NCBI RefSeq assembly: GCF_002099425.1
Contig: NW_018344058.1
Span: forward strand, 6,998,501 to 7,062,500
Length of the DNA stretch: 64,000 nt
Direction of reading: 5' to 3'
Origin: Phascolarctos cinereus
Lineage: Eukaryota; Chordata; Mammalia; Diprotodontia; Phascolarctidae
Both the position numbers and the translations under genes were made by a program. Numbering within the stretch: position 1 is the stretch's first letter; the number at the start of each line of letters is the position of its first letter. The notes beneath the pieces were generated by a model, which was given only the letters and a program-made list of their open reading frames with translations, had not been told where the DNA came from and made no database searches. This document shows, piece after piece, positions 23,440 through 34,084 of the stretch.

Positions 23440-23665
23440 ACAATAACTTTTTCAAATGCTTATTATATGTCAGGCATAATGACAAATTCTGGGGATGCAA
23501 AGAAAGGCAAAACACAGTACTGCCCTCAAGGAACTCTGATTTTAATGGAAGAAACAAGATACAGATACCTAAGTACATAGAAGATATATGCAGATTTGAA
23601 GGAAGGCACTAGTAACTGGGTTGACTGGGAAAGGCCTCCTGCAGGAGATATGATTTAAGTTGAGT
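23440..23665 (-). mobile_element. L2 3' end
   Basis: 'aatgcttattatatgtcagg', 'gccctcaaggaactctgat' and 'ggaaaggcctcctgcagg' are in L2 order. Confidence 0.82.
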
Positions 23666-24355
23666 CTTGAAGAAAGGCAGAGAAACTAAAAAAAAGAATT
23701 GAGATGAGGATGGAGAGCAGATGCAAAATAATGAAATTGATGTTGAAAAATTGTCTAATAATATATTTAAAAGAAGAAAAAATTTAATAAGAAATATTGA
23801 AATAACTGTTCAATGATTACAATTGCAATTATTTTTAGTGTAAGCTATTAACCATGTTGCAGTTTGGTATATTTTGGAAATTTTCACATTTTTCCATACT
23901 GACCTTTTATGTGGAATATCATTAATTTATGACTTCCTACATTAAAAAGAGAAATAATATCTTAGATAATCCTATGCAACGGATAACACAAAGATTGTAT
24001 ACATTTAGTTTTGGAATACTTTTTACTCGCGTCTGCTATACTTTCCTAATTATCTTTGATTTAAACTAATTCCATATCCACATACCAGCTGGCAGCAAGA
24101 AGACACAGTCTATAACATGTGTGGTGACCAAGTCAAGGCATCCTAGAATTAACAATTTTCTGTAGCTAATCTGTATCCTAAAAATTGTGAGGCTTTCTGA
24201 GATAGGCAGAATGTCTTTTCCTAGATTTATCTAAATAAACAGATTGTCAAAACTGGAGATGATTGGGCTGTATTCTCTGTTGGGCAATGTAATTAATAAA
24301 AACTTTATAAGTTATTACTCTTGTTATCTCCTCATGCTGCCTTTCCTTTTGGTCA
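23666..24355. other. Unassigned stretch
   Basis: No gene or named repeat is recognised. Confidence 0.45.
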
Positions 24356-24359
24356 CTCT

Positions 24360-24470
24360 TTATGTGTTTTCTTTCCTCATTAGAATGTAAGTTCCTTGAC
24401 AGCAGGGGCTGTTTTATTAGCACAGTACCTGGCACATAAAGAGTCCTTAAGAAATGCTTTGTCTAGGTAT
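24360..24470 (+). mobile_element. L2 3' tail
   Basis: 'tcattagaatgtaagttcct', 'agcacagtacctggcacat' and 'aagaaatgctt' form the L2 3' terminus. Confidence 0.75.
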
Positions 24471-25055
24471 CTATTTAAATTAGACTGACTGAGAAGCAAG
24501 GAAGATAGGTTATACAACAAGATATGATAAAATCTGGGAAGGAGATGTCAATATTTTGAAATAGAAAAGCTCCCAAATCCCATAATCATCAGCATGATTA
24601 AAATAGAAATATAGACACATTTTGAATATTTTGCGGTTTGGGATAGGCTTTTTTTCCCCTATTGTATGAAATTTCATTATATGGAAATTCACCATATCAG
24701 AATTGAAAAAGCAGAAAATTAATTGAGAATGCTATTCTTGAAGACTCACATTGATCAGATTCTTTGGAGTTGTTTATGAAAGTAGCTTCCCAGATGTTTT
24801 CATTTCTCAGTCACAGCTGTGAAATGTGAACAGCTGATGCATCAATCTGCCAAGCCATCCTCAGATAAGGGAGGATGAGCAGGCAATTGGAACATTAGAA
24901 TCCTGATGGACCACTGTGAGACTGAGGTACCTTCTAGCCAGTTACTCATGAGTACAATCCAACCTCATGGTAGTACTGACTTTAGTACTGACAGAACAAT
25001 CTAGGAGTAGTGGGAACATTGAGCAAAATGAAGCTTTCTCAGTATATAAGTCTGT
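24471..25055. other. Unassigned stretch
   Basis: No gene or named repeat is recognised. Confidence 0.45.
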
Positions 25056-25059
25056 TAGT

Positions 25060-25395
25060 CATTCAAACAAGATTCTATGTGCTAGGCACTGTGTCAGGTG
25101 CTATGGGTTTAAAGAAAGGCAAAAATAGCGCCTGCCCTCAAGGAACTCACATTCTAAGAAAGAGACAACATGCAAATAACTATGTAACTGTAAGATATAG
25201 ACAGTGTACATGAAAGATAACCTTAGATGGAAGGCACTAGAATTAAGGGGGATCAGGAAAGGTTTCTTGCAGAAGTTAAAATTAGAGCTGAGTCTTGATG
25301 AAAGTCAGGAAAGCCAACAGGTGGAGGTGAGGAAAGATAGTATTCCAGACATGGCAGACAGTCAGTGCAAAAGCATGGAGCATATGCTCTGAAAT
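25060..25395 (-). mobile_element. L2 3' portion
   Basis: 'atgtgctaggcactgtgtc', 'gccctcaaggaactcacatt' and 'agtattccagacatggc' give good agreement with the long L2 at 25570-28500. Confidence 0.87.
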
Positions 25396-25569
25396 TTCTT
25401 TAGAAGTATGAAAAGTATAGCTAAAATATATCTGTGGTTCTCATACTTATTCGCTCTGTGGACCACTTATGCATACCAAAGTAACCTGTAGACAAGTGAG
25501 CCCATGTCTTACTTATGAGGTGTGAGGAAGGGTAAAAGAAATGAATGTTTATACAGTGCCTACTATGTG

Positions 25570-28500
25570 CCAGTCACTGGACTTAATCAATCAATAAACA
25601 TTTATTAAGCATCAGGCAGTTTACTAAGCTCTGGGGATACAAAAAAGGCAAAAAACAGAGTAGACTGCAAAGGACTAACAATCTAATGGAGGAGATAGCA
25701 AGCAAATAGATTTGTACAAATAGGCTATATACAGGACAAATAGCAACTTATTAATAAAGGGAGGACACTGAATTACTAGGGGTTGGGAAAGGCTTCTTGT
25801 AAAGGTTGGGATGTTAATCGAAACTTAAAGGAAGTCAGGGAAGCCAGTAGGCAGAGATAAGGAGGGAGAGCATTCTAGGAATAGGGGACAGTCAAAGAAA
25901 ATGTTCAGAACTGAGAAATGGATTATCTTGTTCAGGGAATAGCAAGGAGATCTGTCACTGGATTGAAGAGTGCCTTTTGAGAAGTAAGGTATAAGAAGAC
26001 TGCAAAGGTAGGAGGGGGCTAGGTTTTAAAGGGCTTTGAACCCCAAGCAGAGGATTTTCTTCTTGACTCTGGAGACAGTAGGGAGCCACTGGAATTTGTG
26101 GAGTATAGGGGTAACATAGTCAGACCTGGGGTTTAGGAAAATCACTTTAGTGGCTTAATGGAGGATCTATTGGAGTAGGGAGAGACTTGAAGAAGGCAAA
26201 CCTGCCAGTGGACTATTGGAATAGTCCGGGTGGGTGGTGATGAGGGCTTGCACCTGAGTATAGTGTCAGAGGGCAAAAAAAGGATGCCCTTTTTTAAATA
26301 GCTGTTGCGAAGGTGAAATTAGACCTTGACAACAAATTGGGTATGGAGATGAGAGATAGTGAGGAGTAGAGGATGACAGCTGGTTGTGAGCCAGGGGGCT
26401 TGGGAGGATGGTATTGTCCTCTATAATAATGGGGAAGGGAAGATTTAGGGGGAAAATTAATGAGTTCCATTTAGGACATGTTGAGTTTTAGATGTCTGAA
26501 AAGCAATTGGAGATATGAGAATGGAGGGCAGTAGAGATTTTGGGGCAGGGTGGGTATATTTGAGAACCATTAGCATTGAGATGGTAATTTCAAGGAGTTT
26601 ACCTGTAAAGGGCAAAAGAAATATAGGAAATGTGGTATGGAAGGATCAAGTGAGGGTTTTTTTTTTCAGGATGGGAGAGACATGAACATGTTTGTAGGCC
26701 ATAGGGAATGAGCCAGCAGACAGGGAGAGATTGAAAATAAATGAAAGAGTGGGGAAGATAGATGGGACAGTATATTGGAGGAGACAAGATGGAATGAGAT
26801 TGCTTGAATAGGTAGAGGCATTAGCCCTGGTAAGGAGTAAGGCCACCTCCACATCATGTGAAGCAGGGTGAAGGAGGACATAGTGGCAGAAGATACATGA
26901 GTGATATGGGATGAAGAGGGGAAAAGAGGGAGCTCATGATGTCAATTTTTTTTTTCTGTAAAGTATGAGTCAAGCTTCTCAGGTGAGAGGGTGGGGGAAG
27001 GGAGTGGAAACATTTGAAGTTTGAGGAGAGATGAAAAGGTTTGGAAGAGCTGTTGTGAAGAGTAAGATAGTCAGTTGATAAGGCATATATAATTTGATTG
27101 TCTATGCAGTCAGAATAGTTGCTTGATTTTCTCCACTTTTATTCATTAGCACATACGTAGGAGTGAAGGTGATGAATAGTGGGAGTGATTCAAGGCTGAG
27201 ACTCGGCAGGGGATAGTTGAAAAAAAATTATAAGGGGGCTAGGGATTCAAGAAAGGAAGACAGAGTAGAGTTTAATTGGTTCATCAAGGGGTCAAGATGG
27301 GGAAAATAGGAGAGAGTGGCTCATTTAGAGGAGATGGGCTGGGAGAGAATTGAGGGATCAAGGGATTGGAGATGATGGTATGGATAGAGTAGGATTTCGT
27401 AAGGCGAGGCAGAAGGGGAGGTAGAAAGCCAATAGATTATGATCAGATAAGGGGATTTCATAATTCTTTTTAAAATGTATTATCTTTTCTTTTTTAAAAT
27501 AGTATTTTATTTTTTCCAATTACATGTAAACACAAATTTTAACATTCATTTAAAAAAATTGAGTTCAAATTTTCTTGGATTTCAGAATACTTGAATGTGA
27601 AGGTAGTTACATTTGTGGGTGATAGCAAGATCAAGGGTATAACCATCTTTTTGTGTGTCTGACATGGGGTGGAAGAGGGATGTAATTGGAAAATGAGAAG
27701 ACTGAAAAGTTGGATGGCTAGGGTGTTTGAGGGAGTGTCAGTATGTATATTGAAGTCCCCTAATGTGAGGGCAGGAGTTGGGGAGGAGAGGAAAATTGTG
27801 AGCTATGTACCAAACTCATTGGGGAAGGGGAGTGGATTAGAGGTTTATAGACAACACCTTAGAGAAATTTGATTGGGGTAGTAGATATGAATAGCATGAT
27901 CCTCAAAGGAGGAGAGGTTACTGATTGATGAAGGTAGGGAGAGAACCTGGAAGTGGCAGCGAGGAGCAAGGAGTATTCTAACTCTTCCACCTTTCCTGGT
28001 GAGGTGAGGGGAATTAGTGAAGGTATAGCCAATGTGTCATCTAGGTGAGCCAGGTTTCAGTAATAGCTAGTAGACAGAAGGAGTGGGAGAGGAAAAGATT
28101 TAGGAGGAAGGGATATTTGTTTTGGAATTTTACAGGGCAAAGTGGAAGGAGTGAGTGGTATTTGGTTGGACCTTTGGGGTAGAAGGGTTGAAAAGGGAAG
28201 GAATATGGAATCAAGTGGAAAGGGGTGGAGAATGGGGTTTGGATTGTGACCTATAGGGATTCAAAATCACTGGGATGTATGGGGCATGACCAGGTGTGAG
28301 ACTATTCATCATTGAGTGGAGGGCGCTACTCTTCTTCCCAAAGACAGATGGAGTTTGGGCTTGAGATAAGTGCAGTAGGAGGTGGTCAGATGGGAGGCCT
28401 TGATTTGGAAGGGCCTTGTGGAAGTTGTTACTTTGGGACAGATGGAAGACATTTGACTTGACCCCTTGCCTTCCTTCAGGGGCACACTACACAACAGGGG
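25570..28500 (-). mobile_element. Long L2-clade LINE with endonuclease and reverse-transcriptase relics
   Basis: The 3' tail is at low coordinates ('aatcaatcaataaacattta'), typical of L2. On the - strand 26250-26185 translates to ALITTHPDYSNSPLAGLP, the C-terminal reverse-transcriptase pattern of L2/CR1 elements. Bases 27760-27740 and their continuation give GDFNIHTDTPSNT, the endonuclease GDFN motif. About 2.9 kb of element is therefore present from the endonuclease to the 3' end. A short L1 tail (27466-27576) interrupts it. Many stops and indels show it is inactive and old. The full 5' end is not visible. Confidence 0.88.
27466..27576 (-). mobile_element. Very short L1 3' end inserted in L2
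   Basis: 'attttattttttccaattac' and 'ttaacattcatttaaaaaaa' are L1 3'-end words. The L2 text 'ggatttcataatt' (27453-27465) and 'ggatttcagaat' (27577-27588) form the likely target duplication. Confidence 0.75.
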
Positions 28501-28529
28501 ATGGAAAGTGTAAGGAATGGAGTTAGTGG

Positions 28530-28760
28530 AAGGTTAAATTAAGGGCAAAGCACTTTACAAATATAATTTCATTTCGATGCTCACAACAACTCTGACAACA
28601 CAATGTCGATTTTGTGACTATCCCCATTTTATAATCAAGGAAACTGAGGTACATAGGGTTTACTTCTCCAAAGTCACATAGTAAGTGTCTGAGGCTGAAT
28701 TTAGACTCAGGTCTTCCTCACCCCAGGCCTAATGCTCTATCCCTGTGCCACCTTGCTGCC
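28530..28760 (-). mobile_element. MIR/THER-type SINE
   Basis: It has 'gcaaagcactttacaaata', 'aaactgaggtacataggg', 'agtcacatagtaagtgtctg' and the head 'tgtgccaccttgctgcc'. Confidence 0.82.
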
Positions 28761-29288
28761 TTTCCTTTTTGGAGATAAATGTTCCAGAATTTACTGGGGA
28801 AAATAATTTTTAAGACCAATGCCATTCTGGATAAAGCACTAATGAAATGATATTACTTTTTAGTAAAGATCAAATTAATGCCAGAAAAAAAGACATTGTC
28901 ACACTGGAAACACTAATAGCATGAGACATACCTGACACCCTCATAGGATATCCAGGAGTGATGTACTATATTCTGAGATTCAAAGTCAGTATATTGTGTA
29001 GAATGAAAAAGAGAAGGCTCCTTAGTTTACCTTCTCCTCATCTTCTACTGTCTCATAGAAATAGGTGACCCTTCTCTTTGCCAAGGTGCAGTGACTTGTG
29101 TGCTTGAGCCCATTTTCTCCATCCTCTTTCAGGATCTTGCTTCACTAATCATTCCTTTTTTTTTTTTTTTAAAAAAGCACATCTTCAACCTCTCTCTCCT
29201 CACTACAAACACTACACCAACTGAATAAAAAATGCACACATAACAAAATCTTGTTACCCTGTTAAAGCCATGTCTTTGCTCTCTTTTT
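28761..29288. other. Unassigned stretch
   Basis: No gene or named repeat is recognised; there is a T-run at about 29156-29171. Confidence 0.45.
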
Positions 29289-29289
29289 C

Positions 29290-29415
29290 ATTCATTTGAC
29301 AAACAATTTAAGCATGTACTACTCACAGATACTACGTTAAGTGCTGAAGATAAAAAATCAAAATAAAAAAATTCCCTCAAGGAGCTTACATTCTACTCGG
29401 GGAGAGTGTGAGATA

Positions 29416-29483
<68 letters not shown>

Positions 29484-29860
29484 GATATCTATATCTATAT
29501 CTATATCTGTATATATAGATATAGATATAGATGTGTATATATATGTATATGTGTATGTGTATAACATACGTTGCAAGTATTGAGGAAGGAGATATCACTA
29601 AGATAGAAGATATCACTAAGGTAGGCATCTGAGCTGAGCCTTGAAGAAAACTAAGGATTTTGAAAGATAGAGCAGAGAGGAAGTGCCCTCCACCTGTGGA
29701 ACAGCCAGTGAAAAGATATGGGGGGGGGAAGGAAATGGAAGATGGAGTTCAGGTAATGGCAAGTAGGCCAGTTTGGGTACAAGGTGGGAGTGGGTGGGAA
29801 GGAAGGTAACATGAACTGTCTGGAAAGATATTCTGGAGGCCACCTTTCACTGGACAACTT
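29290..29860 (-). mobile_element. L2 3' portion split by a microsatellite
   Basis: The L2 3' end at 29290-29410 ('ctcaaggagcttacattct') resumes at about 29610-29860 ('gagctgagccttgaagaaa', 'acagccagtgaaaagat') after the (TCTG)/(TCTA) and AT-rich microsatellite. Confidence 0.75.
29417..29565. repeat. (TCTG)n(TCTA)n microsatellite with AT-rich palindromic end
   Basis: About four tctg units are followed by about twelve tcta units (to 29482). Then come mixed 'tatatc' and 'gatata' runs (29483-29565) that are self-complementary. Confidence 0.95.
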
Positions 29861-29864
29861 TTGA

Positions 29865-30690
29865 AAAATGGCACATATTCTGCTTACCTTGATTTCCTTC
29901 TTAAAGCCTTACAACCTGGCTTTAATGAAACTTCTCTCAAAGATGACCAATGACCAGGTCCAGTGGTCCTCATCTATCTTGGCCTCTCTGCAGTTCTCTA
30001 CACTATTCATTTTCTTGCAATACTCTTCTCCATTGACTCCCGTTATCCCTTATTCTTTGATTCTCCTCATGTCTTCCATCATTCTTTGCCTTTCTAATTT
30101 ATTGCCTAATATTCTGTTCTTAGTAATTTTCTCTTTTTTGCTACAGAAACTGTCCCATCACATTATTATTTATTTTCTCAGTTTCCATAGATATTGATGC
30201 AGAAGACTCTCAAATCTTTCCAGTTCTATCTTGTCTACCAATCACCAGTTCTTTATTTCTAATGACTTGCTGATCATTTCCTGGAGGTCCTGTTGGCACG
30301 TTAGACTCAATACACCTAAAACAAAAACACTCCATTTTCTCGGCTTCTTAACCAGTTTCTCCTTATGTTCATATTCATGTTAATAATAATATGATCCTTC
30401 CAGACACCCAGGCTTGAAATCTCTTCTTCCTTGCCTGCCGCATCAAAGTAGTCACCCAGACCTATTCTTTGTTTAAAATACATCTCATATCTATCCCTGC
30501 CTTCCTTTTCTTACTGCCATTACACTAATTGATGTATTGAAAGGTCTATGTGGTCTCTACACCTTGAATTAGAGCATTTGTGTATTTTTTTCCTTCTCAT
30601 CTGCTAGAGTAAAGATACTTTGTCTTTCATGCCTTGTATAATGCTTTGCATACAGTAGTTGCTCATTAAATACTTGTAGAAAGCCAAAGA
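29865..30690 (+). mobile_element. L2 internal and 3' portion
   Basis: 'aagatgaccaatgaccagg', 'tcttggcctctctgcag' and 'gatgcagaagactctcaaa' follow the L2 reverse-transcriptase coding order. It ends with a tail like 'ttgctcattaaatacttg'. It abuts a reverse-strand L2, so the two L2 pieces face each other. Confidence 0.68.
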
Positions 30691-30824
30691 AAGAAGAAAA
30701 AAGAAATAAAGGAACATCACGGACATTCCTCATGACATTCAAGTGCTGAGTAAATGCCACTTATTAATATGCAGTTGTTTCAACAAAAAGGATTATCCTT
30801 TTCCAGTCAAGGAGGAAGATGTCT

Positions 30825-30985
30825 AGTTCAATGGAAAGGATGGTACATTTGGGGTTAGAGGATGTGAGTTTGAATTTTGGTTCAGCCACTTTCTCCACAT
30901 GACCTTGAATAAGTCAGCTATCTCTTTGGGCTTCAGTTTCATAATATCTAATATGAGAGGTCTGGATACCATGAAAATTCTTAAG
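30825..30985 (+). mobile_element. Degraded MIR/THER-type SINE
   Basis: It has 'gatgtgagtttgaattttgg', 'atgaccttgaataagtcagc' and 'cttcagtttcataat'. Confidence 0.68.
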
Positions 30986-30989
30986 TCCA

Positions 30990-31610
30990 TTCCATCTATG
31001 ATCATTTTTTCCACACATGGTATATTATTTTACAACCCTGCTGTTGTATTCCATTAGCAGTTTAGCTACAAATTCTTCAGCAGAGAAAGAAATCAGTGGG
31101 AGTTCTTTCCCAAACTTGACTTTGATGTGTTGTAATGTTCATTGTCTAGATGCAGTTTCCTCTGAATAATCTTGATTCCCCCATGAGCTACAGTTTCTAT
31201 CAGGGCTGTTTCCTAGGGCATAAGAATTTCTGATTTATTATTGTTTTTGTTAGCAATTTGCATACAGTGGATGGCTCTTGATAGTGATAATTTCAAAGTA
31301 AAAATAACTTGCTTTTCAAAAGAATATTTTATGTCTCATTTATAATTCTCCAAATCAAATCATAACAATTCAGTAGTTCTACTTGGGTATATGTATTGCA
31401 TAGCTAACACTGGAGGAGCCTTTGTATACTGACTTGTGTAACTGACAATTATGCATAGTTGGGTTGATTGTGATTATTTCAGTAATGAATAGTTCCAATC
31501 GTTCATGTAAAATGTGATAAACATCTGTTGCTTTATCCATTATTTTTAGTTTTTTTCAAGCATTAACACATTTATCATAAAATCATTAAAGTTATATTGC
31601 AGCATAAGCA
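30990..31610. other. Unassigned stretch
   Basis: No gene or named repeat is recognised. Confidence 0.45.
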
Positions 31611-31616
31611 CTGACA

Positions 31617-32960
31617 TCTATTGAAGAAGATGAGCAGGTAAAATCATTCTATGATTAATTCAATAACACTTTCCAAATGAAATCCACATATAGTCTAATA
31701 TATGGTGACTTCAGTGCAAAGATGAACATAGAGGATGGTGGCAAAATATGTTGAAAATATAGTTCAGTCTCAAGAAACAGAGATAAAGGGCTTGAAGACT
31801 GTAAAGAAGCCTCACACATACATATCATGAACAATTTCTACAAGGCAATAAACAGTCAGGTGGCTGTGAGTGTGGTAAGCACCAAATGTAATCACAAAAA
31901 ATGAAATTCACCTTAACATATAGGAAAGGATTATTTATTAAACATTTACTCAGCTCATAAAGTTGTTAAAGCAAAGATCAAAGTCAATGCCAGATGAGAA
32001 GAAATGAAAATAAAAAGACATGACATAAAACAAAAATAGCTTGAACTTGACCTATTTAAATAAGCTATCAATGAAAAACCCACAAAAACGAAATGGATAT
32101 AAGAATAGACACTGACACAGGCCACCCAATTTCCTAAGGAAATTTACCTAATTTAAATTAACTACAATCATGAGAACAACAAAAAAGTCAAGAAATCATC
32201 TCAGCTAGCAAACATAATATTCATTGCCAAGGAAAGAGACATTCCTAGTTTAAACTAATTTATAAAACCATGTAAAAGAGGAGAGAAGAGTATGAGAAAT
32301 ATCAGCTCATATAATACAGAGGAGCAGTGGAGGCAAAATTAATTACTTGAAATTCTATTAAGTTGATCTTTCTGAGACTATTTAAGAATGAAACTTAGAG
32401 ATGACAGAGGAAAACATTGAAAAAATCTGTCAAGATTTTATAACAAATTGTTTTTTTTCATTAATGATAGTGGAACCATGTGGACACTAACAGCACAGTC
32501 TCTATTGTGCTGCATGAAGAAAGAGAAATAGAACTAAAGAAATAAAAATGGGAAGAACATCTGGACCAGACCAAATATATACAGAGAATTTTCATTCTGA
32601 AGATGACATATTTTGATACTGTTGAGGGATCAGTTCTCAAGGTCTTTCAAATAAAAGATGCAGAATAATTAGAAAAAATAACTTGTTATTACTAACAAAA
32701 GGAGATACCAATAACTATTAAACTGTATATTTACATTTTTGCTCTATACAATTTTTATAAGAATAATTTACATAGAGATAGAGGATATCCTTGTTAAAAA
32801 TACGAAGAAGGAACAGAGGCTTTTACAAATGATATTTTACAACAGACCACATTTTTTATAGTCATCCTATTGACTGACAGGCATAAAAATACATTATTTC
32901 ACTGTGTCCCATTTGTTGACTAAAAAAAATTGTTTATTTTGGAAAAAAGTGCTACCTAAA
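31617..32960 (+). mobile_element. RTE-clade LINE relic (endonuclease and reverse transcriptase)
   Basis: The + strand reads FQMKSTYSLIYGDFSAKM near 31665-31725, the GDFNAK endonuclease motif. About 32545-32600 gives GRTSGPDQIYTENF, like the GKAPGPD box before the RT fingers. About 32745-32860 gives IRIIYIEIED with EQ further on, like TRIIYNRIERTLDENQ. About 1.35 kb is recognisable, the frame is interrupted several times, and the 3' third is missing. RTE elements are the presumed partners of the MAR1-type SINEs. Confidence 0.7.
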
Positions 32961-32964
32961 AAGC

Positions 32965-33178
32965 TGTCCTGTAGCAAAGTGTCTCCTATGTATATGTTAA
33001 GATTATTATTTTTTTCTTTGTCATTATAAACTTGACAGATATTTCCTTATGCAAAGAACAGAAAAAGAAGATTGTACATGAAAATGTGAACTATTATGTA
33101 CAGGTTTTAAAAAGTATATACTAAATTTAAAGTGGTAGTTTCAATGTTACTATTTCATTAGAAACAGTGAATATGACA
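32965..33178. other. Unassigned AT-rich stretch
   Basis: It may continue the RTE relic, but nothing can be aligned with confidence. Confidence 0.35.
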
Positions 33179-33179
33179 T

Positions 33180-33605
33180 ATACAGAAAAGCATGAGAAGA
33201 TTTATGCAAACAGATACCAAGTGAAAACAATATACCTAATGACTACAACAATGCAGATGGAACGAACAACAACTACAAAACAACCAAAAGTAAATAGCGA
33301 AAAATAACAAAGAATAAGAATGCTTTTTCTCCCAAAGAAGAGATATGAGAAGATACTCTTCACCACTCCCATCTCCCCCCACCCCTACCTTTGAAGAGTT
33401 GGCAAGTCCAGAGTTGTGGAATATTACATATTTTAAGTCTTTTCAATAGATTTATTGGTTTTGTTGATTTTTCCCCGTCTTTTTTCTTTCAAAATACTCT
33501 TTGTGATATAGGATGGCTCTCAGAGAGAGGAAAGGAGAAATGATATTAGGAGAAATTTAGGGATATAAAAGTAAAAGATAAAATTTATTTTACAAATTGG
33601 TATTA
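33180..33605 (+). mobile_element. L1 3' UTR end, + strand, copy 1
   Basis: 'atgagaagatttatgcaaac' and 'gatatgagaagatactcttc' precede 'taggatggctctcagag' and an A/T-rich tail, as in marsupial L1 3' UTRs. Confidence 0.5.
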
Positions 33606-33895
33606 TGAAATTAAAAAGAAAAATCTTTTCATCAATAAAGTGATATGAGAAGATACCCACTTTACTCCTTTTCAGTGGTTGGAAGTCTCTATTTGTGATG
33701 CATTGAATATGATGTCAGATTTTTTCCTAACATATTAAACAATTTTGGAAAATTTTTTCTTCTTTCTTTGATTATTTTTCGTTTGCTTTAAGGGATACCT
33801 TTTTCTTTTGGAAAGGGAGAGAGATATACAGGAAAAAATCTAGGAAATATAAGAACAGAAATTATCAACAAAATTATTTTAAGAAAATTAAATAG
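33606..33895 (+). mobile_element. L1 3' UTR end, + strand, copy 2
   Basis: It repeats the order of copy 1: 'gtgatatgagaagataccca', a 'gttggaagtctctattt' segment, and a purine-rich end near 'ggaaagggagagagatata'. It is diverged from copy 1, so these are two adjacent 3' ends rather than a fresh duplication. Confidence 0.5.
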
Positions 33896-33976
33896 TAATT
33901 CTAACATTGCCTTAAATTTGTGTTTCTTTCTGAACTTTCTTCTGCTTTCTTGTGCACATATTTGGTTTTAATATAT

Positions 33977-34021
33977 GTCTGTCTATCTATCTATCTGTCT
34001 GTTTACCTATCTGTCATCTAT
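33977..34021. repeat. (TCTG/TCTA)n microsatellite
   Basis: Interrupted tetranucleotide run. Confidence 0.9.
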
Positions 34022-34084
34022 CTTCTTTTTATATCATAATTACTATCCCATCATACTGTGCCCCTTTCCTCCATTTAATTTCTA

